Of a stretch of 42,761 nt of DNA, positions 15,975-24,615 are shown in pieces. The stretch is taken from positions 1-42,761 of the forward strand of contig JAHFDP010000030.1 of assembly GCA_023248955.1 (NCBI GenBank), in the 5' to 3' direction. Source of the DNA: Deltaproteobacteria bacterium (GTDB lineage: Bacteria > Myxococcota > Myxococcia > Myxococcales > JAHFDP01). Positions within the stretch are counted from its first letter, which is position 1; every line of letters begins with the position of its first letter. The notes under the pieces are model-generated. The model ran no database searches, had not been told where the DNA came from, and was given only the letters and a program-made list of their open reading frames with translations. The translations under genes were made by a program, and so were the position numbers.

Positions 15975-17518
15975 GTGTAGTCGCTCCGCTTCTCCACCAC
16001 GTCGATGATGCGCGACACCTGCTCGGGCGAAACGGGATTGTTGCCGTCCGTCTCGCACGCCACCGCCGCTGCCATCGATCCGAGAATCGATGCCACTACC
16101 TCCGAGCGTGTCGTCGAGAGCGCCAACGTCGAATACGCCAGTAGCGCATCACCCGCGCCGACCGGATCGACGAGGTTCTCGACGAAACTATCGATGGTGA
16201 AAAACTGGCGCGGGTCCTGGTCGCCGCCACCGCGCCGGTAGGTGATGATGCCGCGCTCGCCAAGTTTCAAAATAAGATATTTGCAATCGACCTTCGTGAA
16301 GAGGTTGAGCGCCATCGGTCGCACCACCGAGTCCTGATCGCCGAGCGCAAAACGCGCTTCGCGCTCGTTGGGTGTGATCAGATCGAATCCCTTGAAGTCG
16401 AGAATGTTTCCCCAGCGGCTGGCCACTTGGCTGTCGGCGACTTTGATGGGCCCTTTTGGAATGGCGCCGATGAGCGTCGGAATCGAGCTGACGTTGAAGA
16501 GTCCGTGGTGAAAATCACTGAAGACGATGGCGTCACATTCGATGCTGGCGACCTGCTCCGTAAGTTTGGTCACGATGCGATCGGCGATGTTGCGGTTGTC
16601 GACGTGATCGAGTTTGAGCAGACGGTGGCTCGCCGCGATGAAAAGATTCTTCTGCGTGGTCGGCCGCGTCGAATCCACGATCTCGTGGCAGCGGATGCCT
16701 TCGCTTTTTAGATCCTTGAGCACGAAATCGCGCAATGCATCGTTGCCGAGCACCGAAGAGAAATCCACGTTCGCACCAGCTTTTCGCAGGTGTTTGGCCA
16801 CCACCGCCGCGCCGCCGCTGTAGCTGACGGTGTGATCGTGCCGCACTGAAAGCGTTGGTGTTTTGGTGCCGCCGCCGATCACGGTGCAGTAGGAATAAGT
16901 ATCGACGATAGTGTCGCCGACCACGTGTACGCGGCGGCCGGCGAAGGACTTCATCGCCGCGCGCAGATCTGCGAACGTCACGCCCTCCGCTTTCATGAGC
17001 AGCGCCAGCTTGTCGTGCGCGATCCGCGGCGGAACCATGTCCACGATCGCCGACGACGAATAGACCACGTCGCCGGGCGTGAAGATCATTTCGCCGCCAT
17101 AGCTCTCGAGGATGTCCATCTCCTCGCGTGTCTTGGGGTGCACGCTGCCGTGAACGTACTCGTAGCCCTTGGCGAAAAAATCAGGCTGCAAGAGGCGCAG
17201 ATTCTCCAGTGGCGTGGCGTTGTGATCGATGATCACGTAGTCCACCGACTCCAGCGCGGCGAGGTTCATGGCGCGCAGATCCTGCGGCACATAGGGGCGC
17301 AGATTGCCTTTGGCGATGTGCTCGTCGGACGTCAGGCTGGCCACCAGCAAGTCCGCCTTGTCGCGGCAATACATTAAGTGTCGGACGTGTCCTGGATGTA
17401 CGATATCGAATGTACCGTGGCACATGATCACGGTCTTGGCGCGCGGACGCGCTCCGAGGATGGTGCGCAACTCTTCGCGGGTTTTGATCTTGCGGCGGTA
17501 ATCCTTTTCCGGACTCAC
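15971..17518 (-). CDS. Fused nucleotidyltransferase / PfkB sugar kinase (HldE-like, inverted domain order)
   Basis: The 515-residue product carries a cytidylyltransferase-fold domain first (HGTFDIVHPGHVRHL at about 34-48, with the HxGH nucleotide site at His41-His44; domain to about 165). A PfkB/ribokinase domain follows (about 195-505) with VSYSGGAAVVAKHLRKAGA near its start and the catalytic-base motif DPVGAGDALLAYS near its end. E. coli HldE, which phosphorylates D-glycero-D-manno-heptose-7-phosphate and adenylylates heptose-1-phosphate, has the kinase first. The start is GTG at 17518, overlapping the upstream stop as GTGA; longer in-frame sequence lies inside that gene. With a GmhB-like phosphatase and an SIS isomerase nearby, NDP-heptose synthesis is likely, but the nucleotide (ADP, CDP or GDP) cannot be told. 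Confidence 0.85.
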   Translation of the reverse strand: MSPEKDYRRKIKTREELRTILGARPRAKTVIMCHGTFDIVHPGHVRHLMYCRDKADLLVASLTSDEHIAKGNLRPYVPQDLRAMNLAALESVDYVIIDHNATPLENLRLLQPDFFAKGYEYVHGSVHPKTREEMDILESYGGEMIFTPGDVVYSSSAIVDMVPPRIAHDKLALLMKAEGVTFADLRAAMKSFAGRRVHVVGDTIVDTYSYCTVIGGGTKTPTLSVRHDHTVSYSGGAAVVAKHLRKAGANVDFSSVLGNDALRDFVLKDLKSEGIRCHEIVDSTRPTTQKNLFIAASHRLLKLDHVDNRNIADRIVTKLTEQVASIECDAIVFSDFHHGLFNVSSIPTLIGAIPKGPIKVADSQVASRWGNILDFKGFDLITPNEREARFALGDQDSVVRPMALNLFTKVDCKYLILKLGERGIITYRRGGGDQDPRQFFTIDSFVENLVDPVGAGDALLAYSTLALSTTRSEVVASILGSMAAAVACETDGNNPVSPEQVSRIIDVVEKRSDYT

Positions 17519-18534
17519 GGTTCTCTCCCGGCAAAGGCCGCGAACCAACCCTCGGTCGCGCGGCGAATCGAATCGGGATCCCATACCGGCGCTTCGCGCC
17601 AGTAGTCGATTCCCGCCAACATTTTTCCGACGCCCGTTTCGAACGAGACGGTCGGGCTCCAGCCAAGCTGCGCGCGTATTTTCGAAATATCGGCCCAGGT
17701 GCAATCCGGTTCACCTGGACGTTTGGGGACGTAGGTGACCTGCCCGCCGAGAAGGTCCACAAGGCGATTGACCGACTGCGGTGCGCCCGCGCCAAGGTTG
17801 TAAATCTCGCCGGAGCGCGACGACTTTGCGGCGAGATAAAACGCGCGTGCCACGTCGGTGACGTAGACGAAATCGCGCGTCTGCGTGCCGTCACCAACCA
17901 CGGTGTAGGGACGCCCGGCGAGCTTTTGCGCCAGGAAAACGCCGAACACCGCGCCGTATGCGCCGGTCGTTTTCGAGCGCGTGCCGTAAACGTTGAACAT
18001 GCGGATCGAGATCGCCGGCAATTTGTAAACGCGCTCCCAGTGGAGAACGCTCTGCTCGGCGAGCAGCTTGCTCAGTGCGTAAGGATACTCGGGCTCGAGC
18101 AGCGCGGACTCGGTGGTGGGCAACTCTTTGGTGATGCCGTAGCAAGAGGAGGATGCGGCGTAGACGAATTTTTCGACGCCCGCATGGCGCGCGCACTCGA
18201 GGGTGCGCACGGTGCCTTGCACGTTCGCCGCCATGTACTCAGTTGGCTTGTCGATGGACGGCACGATGTCGCCGATGCCGGCGAAGTGGAAGACGAAGCG
18301 CGCGCCCGAAAAGAGCGCGTCCGCTGGCCCCAGCGTCCGCACGTCACGCGTGTCGACCGTGAGCCGCGACTCCCCTTTTCGGTGCGCGAGATTCGCCAGC
18401 CGGCCGCCGACCAAGTTGTCGATAACGCGGACTTCGAAGCCTTCCTCGAGAAGCAGGTCCACCATGTGGCTACCGATGAAACCCGCGCCGCCCGTCACTA
18501 TCGCGATGTCGCGTCTCGTCGCGTGACCACTCAT
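17515..18534 (-). CDS. NAD-dependent epimerase/dehydratase (UDP-glucose 4-epimerase-like extended SDR)
   Basis: The 339-residue product has the extended-SDR NAD motif AIVTGGAGFIGSHMVDLLLE at about 11-30, the Ser region FVYAASSSCYG and a canonical active site YPYALSKLLAEQ (Tyr-x-x-x-Lys). The C-terminal part holds TQTRDFVYVTDVARAF, typical of nucleotide-sugar epimerases and dehydratases. It starts at an ATGA overlap with the upstream epimerase gene and ends in a GTGA overlap with the nucleotidyltransferase-kinase gene. If the operon makes an NDP-heptose, this is a candidate for an HldD-like or C4 epimerase. The substrate is not readable from the sequence. Confidence 0.85.
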   Translation of the reverse strand: MSGHATRRDIAIVTGGAGFIGSHMVDLLLEEGFEVRVIDNLVGGRLANLAHRKGESRLTVDTRDVRTLGPADALFSGARFVFHFAGIGDIVPSIDKPTEYMAANVQGTVRTLECARHAGVEKFVYAASSSCYGITKELPTTESALLEPEYPYALSKLLAEQSVLHWERVYKLPAISIRMFNVYGTRSKTTGAYGAVFGVFLAQKLAGRPYTVVGDGTQTRDFVYVTDVARAFYLAAKSSRSGEIYNLGAGAPQSVNRLVDLLGGQVTYVPKRPGEPDCTWADISKIRAQLGWSPTVSFETGVGKMLAGIDYWREAPVWDPDSIRRATEGWFAAFAGREP

Positions 18535-19535
18535 CGAAACGCCACTTCCTTCATCCGCTTCACGTTGAAGTAGCGCGTGTCCGTGAGGCTTCCCGGAAGT
18601 TTGCCCGCCTTGAACGCGCGGCAGAGATCGACGATGGCGTCCTCGACCGTGCGCCTCGGCTTGTAACCCAGCTCGCGCGCGATCTTCGCCGACGACACAT
18701 GGTAGGAGCGCAAATCGTCGGTCGGAGACGTCTCGATCCGAATCGCTGGTCGCTCCGGAAATTCGCGCGCCACAACATCGCGCACCATTTTGGCAAGCTC
18801 GGTGATGGCGTGGTTCTGGTAACCCGCGTTCCAGGTCTTGCCGGCGATTTTTTCAGCGGGCTCGTCGAGCAACTGCACGTAGAGATCGCTGATGTCCTCG
18901 ATGTGAATGTTGGGCCGCTTCTGACTGCCGCCGAAGACCGTGATGACACCCTTGTTCACCGCGAGGTTCGTCAAAATGTTGACCGAGAGATCGAGCCGCG
19001 TGCGCGGAGAGTAGCCGCAGATCGTCGCTGGACGAATGATCACCGTCGTAAAATTCTTCGCCTGGTGCTTGAGGAGCAGCGGCTCGCACAGGCCTTTATA
19101 TTTATTATAATCCGTGAGCGGAATCAGCGGATGATCCTCGGTCACCTCGGGTGCGTCGCTGACGCCGTAGACAGAGCTGGTGGACGCATAGATGAAGCGC
19201 TTCACGCCCGCGGTTTTCGCCGCCACCACCATCGGTTCGAAGCAGTCGAAGTTGACGCTCTTCGAGAGGCCCGAATCGAGATCGAAGCTGGGGTCATTGG
19301 AAATGCACGCAAGGTGAATCACCGCGTCGACGCCCGCGAGCGCCGTGGAGAGCCGCACAGTATCGCGAATGTCCGCCTCGATCACGGTGAGCCGCGGATG
19401 TTTTTGCAAGCCGTCACCACCGTAAAGCATGGCGTCGTAAGCGGTGACGCGGTGGCCGCGTGCGAGAAGTTTGGGGACGAGGACGCAGCCGACGTAGCCG
19501 GCGCCCCCAGTGACGAGGACGGTCTGTTCGGACAA
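18531..19535 (-). CDS. NAD-dependent epimerase/dehydratase (extended SDR)
   Basis: The 334-residue product has the NAD-binding motif VLVTGGAGYVGCVLVPKLLA at about 6-25, the Ser region FIYASTSSVYGVSD and an active-site YNKYK (Tyr-x-x-x-Lys). RPATICGYSPRTRLDLSVNI and the downstream NIHIEDISDLYVQ are typical of the SDR group acting on NDP-sugars such as those in O-antigen and heptose pathways. The start is TTG at 19533-19535, supported by GGAGG five bases upstream. This is the first gene of the five-gene minus-strand operon, so its promoter should lie in 19536-19752. It is only distantly similar to the next epimerase. Confidence 0.85.
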   Translation of the reverse strand: MSEQTVLVTGGAGYVGCVLVPKLLARGHRVTAYDAMLYGGDGLQKHPRLTVIEADIRDTVRLSTALAGVDAVIHLACISNDPSFDLDSGLSKSVNFDCFEPMVVAAKTAGVKRFIYASTSSVYGVSDAPEVTEDHPLIPLTDYNKYKGLCEPLLLKHQAKNFTTVIIRPATICGYSPRTRLDLSVNILTNLAVNKGVITVFGGSQKRPNIHIEDISDLYVQLLDEPAEKIAGKTWNAGYQNHAITELAKMVRDVVAREFPERPAIRIETSPTDDLRSYHVSSAKIARELGYKPRRTVEDAIVDLCRAFKAGKLPGSLTDTRYFNVKRMKEVAFR

Positions 19536-19540
19536 GAGAA

Positions 19541-19545
19541 CCTCC
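19541..19545 (-). promoter_or_regulatory. Ribosome-binding site deciding a TTG start
   Basis: On the minus strand this reads GGAGG, five bases before the TTG at 19533-19535. No in-frame ATG lies close to the conserved NAD-binding N-terminus, so the site supports the TTG start of the epimerase gene. Confidence 0.65.
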
Positions 19546-19752
19546 GCGGATGAAAAACGTTGTCAAGCTAACATACGGTTCGCCCGAGGGCTTTAGGAAT
19601 TCTTCAAGATGCGCAGAGGCTCCTATGGGTGGGGTGAGTCCAGGGTCTGAACGAGCGCTTCCAGCGCCTCCGCGCGGACCGGCGGCGCTTCCAATCATGC
19701 GCCGCATATGCGCCAATTCGTTCGGCTTTAAGAGGGGCGGGCTCCGACCCTT

Positions 19753-20283
19753 TCAACGGCCGAAAATGATATTCGCGGCTTCCGAAACTGTTGAAACGCG
19801 CGCATCCGCGGTTTCACATTTGCTGTAAGGACGCTCGATTAAGATGGTGCGGCAGCCCGCGGCGTGACCCGCTTCGACATCGCGCCAGAGGTCGCCGACC
19901 ATGAATGACGATGCGAGATCGATTCCCAGACGAGCCGCGGCGCCGCACAGCATGCCGGGTTTCGGCTTGCGACAGGTGCATCCATCCTCGTCGAGGTGCG
20001 GGCAGAAAACGATCTCATCGATCGGCATCGCCGCACGCAGGCTGGCGTGCATGGCGTTGAGCGTGGCGAGCGAGAGCGTGCCGCGCGCGATTTCGGGTTG
20101 ATTGGTGACCACGACAATGGCGAACCCAGCCTCGGCGAGTCGCTTCACTGCCTCGGCTGCGCCGTCGGTGATCTTGAAGTGATCGAGATCGAGCGCCGCA
20201 TAGGCGCGGCCGTTGCGAAGAATCGCGTCGACGATCACCCCGTCCCGATCGAGAAAAACGCCGCGCCGTGCTCCGGTCCCCAT
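19753..20283 (-). CDS. gmhB: D-glycero-D-manno-heptose-1,7-bisphosphate phosphatase (GmhB-like, HAD-IIIA)
   Basis: The 176-residue product has the HAD motif I FLDRDGVIVD at about 11-20, motif II VVVTNQPEIARG, a Cys/His zinc loop of the GmhB type (CPHLDEDGCTCRKPKPGML) and motif III/IV FMVGDLWRDVEAGHAAG. GmhB removes the C7 phosphate from heptose-1,7-bisphosphate, the step between the kinase and nucleotidyltransferase activities of HldE. ATG at 20283 is preferred to an in-frame GTG at 20301 because it places motif I at the usual distance from the N-terminus. It is separated from the downstream minus operon by 217 bases and faces the GT2 gene across a very short gap. A histidinol-phosphatase-like role is less likely given the context. 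Confidence 0.85.
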   Translation of the reverse strand: MGTGARRGVFLDRDGVIVDAILRNGRAYAALDLDHFKITDGAAEAVKRLAEAGFAIVVVTNQPEIARGTLSLATLNAMHASLRAAMPIDEIVFCPHLDEDGCTCRKPKPGMLCGAAARLGIDLASSFMVGDLWRDVEAGHAAGCRTILIERPYSKCETADARVSTVSEAANIIFGR

Positions 20284-20325
20284 TTGTCTCAAACCTAACA
20301 CGGACTCGTGCTAAGTTTCCGTCCC

Positions 20326-21288
20326 GTGAAAAAGCTCTCGATCGTCATTCCCTTTTTCAACGAAAGGGAAAACCTCGACCGCATCTATGACGAATGCACG
20401 CGAATGTACCGCACGTCATTGCCGGAATACGAAATTGAATATCTCTTCATGGACAACCACAGCACCGACGGGTCTTTTGACGTCGCTGCGCGGCTCGCGC
20501 AATCCAATCCGCAAGTCAAAGTGGTTCGGCTCAGCAGGAATTTTGGCTATCAGGCCAATATTTTGATGGGCTACGTTCAAAGCAGCGGCGACGCGGTGAT
20601 TCAGCTAGACGCGGACGGTGAAGACGATCCTGCATTGATTCCGCAGTTGGTCCGAAAATGGGAAGCGGGTTACCGCGTCGTTTATGGCGTCCGACGCACG
20701 CGCGCGGAAAGCTCTTTAATGACGCTGCAACGCAAGCTTTTCTATCGTGCGGTGAATGCGCTTTCGACCGTGGCTATCCCGGTTGACGCAGGCGACTTTC
20801 GCCTGATGGACCGACAGGTCATTGAAGCCATCAAGCATTTCAAGGAATCGAAGATCTATTTACGCGGATTAATCGCCTTCGCTGGATTTGAGCAGATTGG
20901 AATTACTTACGATCGACGGCCGCGCTTCAAAGGCGAAAGCAAGTTCAGCTGGTGGGACTATGTTTCGCTGGCTTGGACCGGGCTGGTTTCATTTTCCTCA
21001 AAACCGCTCCGACTGGTGACTTGGCTCGGCCTTCTGATTTCCGGGGTGAGCTTTGCGGGATTTCTCTTTTACCTTTGGCTCTATTTTTTTTCCGGCGTTC
21101 CGGTGCGCGGCTTTACCACGCTCATTCTCGTGCAGCTCTTGCTCGCGGGCGTGCAGCTTCTCTGCGTGGGTTTAATGGGGTCCTATATCGGATTTATTTT
21201 TGATGAGGTGAAACGTCGTCCGCAGGGCATTATCGAATGCATTCAGACCGGCGACCAAAAGACCTTTCCGGTGATGACGCCCGAATGA
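20326..21288 (+). CDS. GT2-family polyprenyl-phosphate glycosyltransferase with two C-terminal membrane helices
   Basis: The 320-residue product begins at GTG 20326 (MKKLSIVIPFFNERENLD), the usual start for this family; an in-frame GTG at 20308 would add six residues. The GT-A domain shows QLDADGEDDP at the DXD site, then KFSWWDYVSLAWTG and two hydrophobic segments at about 224-248 and 256-285. This is the plan of GtrB, ArnC and YfdH-type enzymes, which load a sugar onto undecaprenyl phosphate at the cytoplasmic face. Such a lipid-linked sugar would suit the large membrane protein two genes downstream, a GT-C-like candidate. The next gene starts in an ATGA overlap. Confidence 0.9.
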   Translation: MKKLSIVIPFFNERENLDRIYDECTRMYRTSLPEYEIEYLFMDNHSTDGSFDVAARLAQSNPQVKVVRLSRNFGYQANILMGYVQSSGDAVIQLDADGEDDPALIPQLVRKWEAGYRVVYGVRRTRAESSLMTLQRKLFYRAVNALSTVAIPVDAGDFRLMDRQVIEAIKHFKESKIYLRGLIAFAGFEQIGITYDRRPRFKGESKFSWWDYVSLAWTGLVSFSSKPLRLVTWLGLLISGVSFAGFLFYLWLYFFSGVPVRGFTTLILVQLLLAGVQLLCVGLMGSYIGFIFDEVKRRPQGIIECIQTGDQKTFPVMTPE

Positions 21289-22205
21289 CAGAACGCGTCG
21301 TTTTGACGGGAGCAAGCGGTTTTATAGGGTCGCATCTCGCTCCCTATTTGCAAGCGGCCGGGTACGAACTTCACACCATTGTGCGCACGCAATCCGCTGC
21401 GGAACGCAGCGCGCCGATGGGTTGGGCCCCGCTGCACATTTGCGATCTCACCGACACGAAAGCACTCGGCGATCTTTTCGCTGCCCTCAGGCCTCACTAC
21501 CTGGTGCATTTGGCCGCGCGCGCGTTTCCGAGCCGCGATCTGGCCGATTTTAGCAATCAGGTTCAGCACACCATTTTGCCGACGGTCTCGTTGGCGCGGA
21601 TGCTTCCCGATTCGCTGAAGCTCGCCGTCTTTTTTGGCTCCTGCGAAGAGTATGGAAATTCAACGCCGCCCTTCTTTGAGGATCGGCCGCTCAAAAGCTT
21701 TTCGCCGTACGGATGGGCAAAAATTTCGGCCTACCACGGCACGATGATGATCGCGCGGCAGAAGAACTTGCCACTGACGTGGGTACGGCCATTTTTGACG
21801 TTCGGTCCTAGGCAGAAAACCGATCAGCTGATTCCGTCGTTGATTCGCACGTGTCTGCGCGGCGAGCGACTCGCGCTCACGCCTGGAGCGCAGACCCGCG
21901 ACTTTTTATATGTGAACGATCTCTGCACGATGGTCGAATGCCTTTTGCGAAATCGTGACAAAGCCTTGGGTGAAACCATCAATTTGTGCGAAGGCGTGCC
22001 ACGGACGGTGCGATCGGTCGGCGAGACGATCCAGTCCTTAATCGGCAAGGGACATCTCGAGTTCGGTGCGCTGCCATACCGCGCCGACGAGGCAATGTCT
22101 TTTTTTGGAAGCAACATGAAATACAAACGTCTTTTCGGATCGGTTCCGACCACGAACTTTGAAAAGGCGTTGGAGGCAACTATTGCGTTCGAACGCGAAG
22201 CGTAA
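21285..22205 (+). CDS. NAD-dependent epimerase/dehydratase (extended SDR)
   Basis: The 306-residue product has the NAD motif VVLTGASGFIGSHLAPYLQ at about 5-23, a Ser region FFGSCEEYGNSTPPF and the canonical Tyr-x-x-x-Lys in SPYGWAKISAYH. FLTFGPRQKTDQLIPSLI and TRDFLYVNDLCTMVE match the nucleotide-sugar SDR group. The ATG at 21285 overlaps the GT2 stop (ATGA), which fixes the start; upstream in-frame sequence belongs to the GT2 gene. It probably makes the sugar that the preceding glycosyltransferase loads, for example by C4 reduction or epimerisation. Confidence 0.85.
   Translation: MTERVVLTGASGFIGSHLAPYLQAAGYELHTIVRTQSAAERSAPMGWAPLHICDLTDTKALGDLFAALRPHYLVHLAARAFPSRDLADFSNQVQHTILPTVSLARMLPDSLKLAVFFGSCEEYGNSTPPFFEDRPLKSFSPYGWAKISAYHGTMMIARQKNLPLTWVRPFLTFGPRQKTDQLIPSLIRTCLRGERLALTPGAQTRDFLYVNDLCTMVECLLRNRDKALGETINLCEGVPRTVRSVGETIQSLIGKGHLEFGALPYRADEAMSFFGSNMKYKRLFGSVPTTNFEKALEATIAFEREA
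22172..22176 (+). promoter_or_regulatory. Ribosome-binding site deciding a TTG start
   Basis: GGAGG lies six bases before the TTG at 22183, inside the 3' end of the epimerase gene. It favours that TTG over the one at 22159 and over the ATG at 22228, which would cut into the first membrane helix. Confidence 0.6.
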
Positions 22206-23913
22206 TCTTCTCGCCGCGTCGATCTTGATGGTGGGCATTCTCGCCACTCTGTTCAGCGGTTACGAGATGAGCGCTGAATCGTGGGGGTACTGGTTTTTTG
22301 CGCGCGTTCTTGTCGAAACCGGGCATTTTATCGTTCCCGATCGCGGTCCTGTTTATACGATTTATCTAAATCTCTTTCGTTGGATGGGGTATCCCTCGTG
22401 CGTAGTTATTGAATATATTTGTACGTCATTCATTACACTGCTTTCGATTTGGATTCTCTTTCGCTCTATTCTCGGAAACGGATGGGCGCTTTTTTCGGTG
22501 CTTCTGTGGTTGCCGTTCCTGCAGACCGCCGAGCCGCCAGTGCAAAGTTTGGCGTTGGCCTGCTCCTGTCTAGCCGTGCACCTACGCCGTTCGACGGAGC
22601 GTGAATCCGGGCGTGTTGTTTCCTATGCTCTTTTGGTTCTCGCCGGTATGCTGCGCGTCACGAACTTTGTTCTCTTTGCGCTTTTTGTAGCTGCCGATCT
22701 TTGGACCCTCATTCGTCACAATAAATTTCGTGCGTCGATCGTCGGTTTTCGTCCGAAGTTTGTTCATTGGCCGCTTGCGATGCTTCTTCTTTTAATGGTT
22801 TCGATTCGGCTGCTGCAATCGACGCATCCGTCCAACACCGTCTGGTTCGCCGACGCCGAATGGTTTCCCGTTCAAGGTAAATCGTTGGCTGAAGGCTCCA
22901 TGCTGCAATATATGAACTGGTCTTATCTCGATAATACCGGCCAGACCAAAGAAAGCGATTGGTATTTTTCGAACCAGGATTTATTTGGTCAAGCCAAATC
23001 GCTCGGCGAGGCCTTTCATAACAATCCGAGAATTATTCTTAGTTACGTTGCCTACAATCTGACGACCATTATTCCAGTTTCGCTCTCAATCACGCAGATC
23101 AAATTGTTCTCGCCCAATTTTTTGCGTGGGCCTGCGTCCCTAACGCTCTATCTCCTCATGATTCTTCTCGTCTGGCGCGTGGTTCGCGACGATCGCCATC
23201 TCTTGCTCTTTATTGCCGGGAGTTTTGTTTTGGTTTGGGCTACGGCACCAAGTCGTCCGCAGGAACGTTACATGGTGGCGTTTATTCCTGTGCTCATTCT
23301 TTGTGGTTGGAGCGTTGCGAATGTCCTGCTCGAATTATTGTCCAAAGCGTTTACGAACGGCCTTTTTTGGAAGGCATTGCGGTCGGCGGTGATTCTTTCG
23401 TCTCTTGTTGTTTTTTCGATGGCGCCTCGTTGGTCGAAGAGCTGGGAGGGTCTCTTGGCATGGGCGCACGGAGAGTCAATCATGCTCTTGGGATCGCGTG
23501 AACCGCTCGGCAGTATCGAAGACAATAAGGGAGTTTCGATGCGGCGCGCCTATTCGTTTTTAGCGCCGCTCGCGTCGATTTGTGGCGCCGGCGTTATGAC
23601 AATGGAGCACACCTTCGTCGGGGCGTTTATAGATATTCCATTAAATGCTCTGCACGAAATTTGGGAGGTTCCACCCTTCGGTGAGTATGGCGATGACAAT
23701 TACAAAGGACTCCATTTGAATCGTGTTCCTTGCCTCTTTGTTTCGGAAAACCTCCGGTCGGGCTGGGGAAACGCCACCAATCCACGGCCGCGTTTCCGCG
23801 CCTATATTGGCCCCTATTTTGATGACCTGGTTCGAAAAGGCGCGCGCGTGATCGATGTGCCTGAATACGGAGCGGTTTTGCTCGCTCCTGCGGTCGCCGC
23901 AAACCTTCGCTAG
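22183..23913 (+). CDS. Large polytopic membrane protein, GT-C-like glycosyltransferase candidate
   Basis: The 576-residue product has about ten hydrophobic segments in the first 400 residues and a soluble C-terminal part of about 130 residues, the usual shape of GT-C enzymes such as ArnT or PMT relatives. An acidic residue follows the first helix (YEMSAESWGYWFFAR), where GT-C enzymes carry the catalytic Asp or Glu. TTG at 22183 with GGAGG upstream is the chosen start and overlaps the epimerase gene by 23 bases. The preceding GT2 enzyme could supply its polyprenyl-phosphate-sugar donor. The coding sequence seems richer in A and T than the transketolase or epimerase operons. No firm family name can be given. 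Confidence 0.7.
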   Translation: MRSNAKRNLLAASILMVGILATLFSGYEMSAESWGYWFFARVLVETGHFIVPDRGPVYTIYLNLFRWMGYPSCVVIEYICTSFITLLSIWILFRSILGNGWALFSVLLWLPFLQTAEPPVQSLALACSCLAVHLRRSTERESGRVVSYALLVLAGMLRVTNFVLFALFVAADLWTLIRHNKFRASIVGFRPKFVHWPLAMLLLLMVSIRLLQSTHPSNTVWFADAEWFPVQGKSLAEGSMLQYMNWSYLDNTGQTKESDWYFSNQDLFGQAKSLGEAFHNNPRIILSYVAYNLTTIIPVSLSITQIKLFSPNFLRGPASLTLYLLMILLVWRVVRDDRHLLLFIAGSFVLVWATAPSRPQERYMVAFIPVLILCGWSVANVLLELLSKAFTNGLFWKALRSAVILSSLVVFSMAPRWSKSWEGLLAWAHGESIMLLGSREPLGSIEDNKGVSMRRAYSFLAPLASICGAGVMTMEHTFVGAFIDIPLNALHEIWEVPPFGEYGDDNYKGLHLNRVPCLFVSENLRSGWGNATNPRPRFRAYIGPYFDDLVRKGARVIDVPEYGAVLLAPAVAANLR

Positions 23914-24003
23914 CGAGCTAGCGCCACTCGGTCGCGGCCCAGTTGTTATGAACCCAACACGTCGTACTATAGTTAAGCGCTGAACATCACGCCCGGGAGC
24001 GCC

Positions 24004-24615
24004 ATGGGATTCACCGCCGACTACCTGAAAGAAGCGGGACGCATCACAGCCGAACTCGATGCGAGCGCCATCGATCGCGTCGTCGAGGAGCTGGTCAAAC
24101 TCCGCGAACGGCGCGGGCGGCTCTTCATTCTCGGCGTCGGTGGTAGCGCGGCCAACGCTTCGCACGCGGTGAACGACTTCCGCAAAATCGCCGCCATCGA
24201 GGCGTACGCGCCCACCGACAATGTTTCGGAGCTGACCGCGCGTACCAACGACGAAGGATGGGAAACCGCGTTCGCGGCGTGGCTGACTGTGAGCCGTCTC
24301 TCGAGCGCAGATCTCCTGATGGTGTTTTCCGTTGGCGGCGGCAGCGTCGAGCGAAACGTTAGCGTCAACCTCGTTCGTGCGTTGCAACTCGCACGAGAAG
24401 TGGGTGCGCCCATCTGCGGCATCGTGGGCCGTGACGGCGGCGCGACCGCGAAAATGGCAACGGCCTGCGTGCTCGTTCCCGTCGTAAATTCCGCGCACAT
24501 CACGCCGCACAGCGAAGCGTTTCAGGCGGTGGTTTGGCACCTCATGGTCTCGCACCCCGCACTAAAAGCCGCGCCCACGGCGTGGGAATCGAAGGAGTCC
24601 AATGTCCGTCGCTAA
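24004..24615 (+). CDS. SIS-domain sugar isomerase, phosphoheptose-isomerase-like (GmhA-like)
   Basis: The 203-residue product has the SIS sugar-phosphate motif LGVGGSAANASHAVNDF at about 43-59, then SELTARTNDEGWETAFAAWL, SVGGGSVERNVSVNLVRAL and ICGIVGRDGGATAKMA, in the same order as GmhA. GmhA converts sedoheptulose-7-phosphate to D-glycero-D-manno-heptose-7-phosphate. The residue matching the catalytic Glu of GmhA appears to be Asp58, and the C-terminal His region reads TPHSEAFQAVVWHLMVSHP instead of the GmhA consensus, so this is a divergent subfamily. GGGAGC before the ATG is a good ribosome-binding site. It overlaps the transaldolase gene by 14 bases, which strengthens a sedoheptulose link. 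Confidence 0.8.
   Translation: MGFTADYLKEAGRITAELDASAIDRVVEELVKLRERRGRLFILGVGGSAANASHAVNDFRKIAAIEAYAPTDNVSELTARTNDEGWETAFAAWLTVSRLSSADLLMVFSVGGGSVERNVSVNLVRALQLAREVGAPICGIVGRDGGATAKMATACVLVPVVNSAHITPHSEAFQAVVWHLMVSHPALKAAPTAWESKESNVRR

Noticed and set aside
19561-19566. TTGACA on the minus strand upstream of the epimerase operon
   Set aside because: No -10-like hexamer lies 16-18 bases downstream, so a promoter is not supported.
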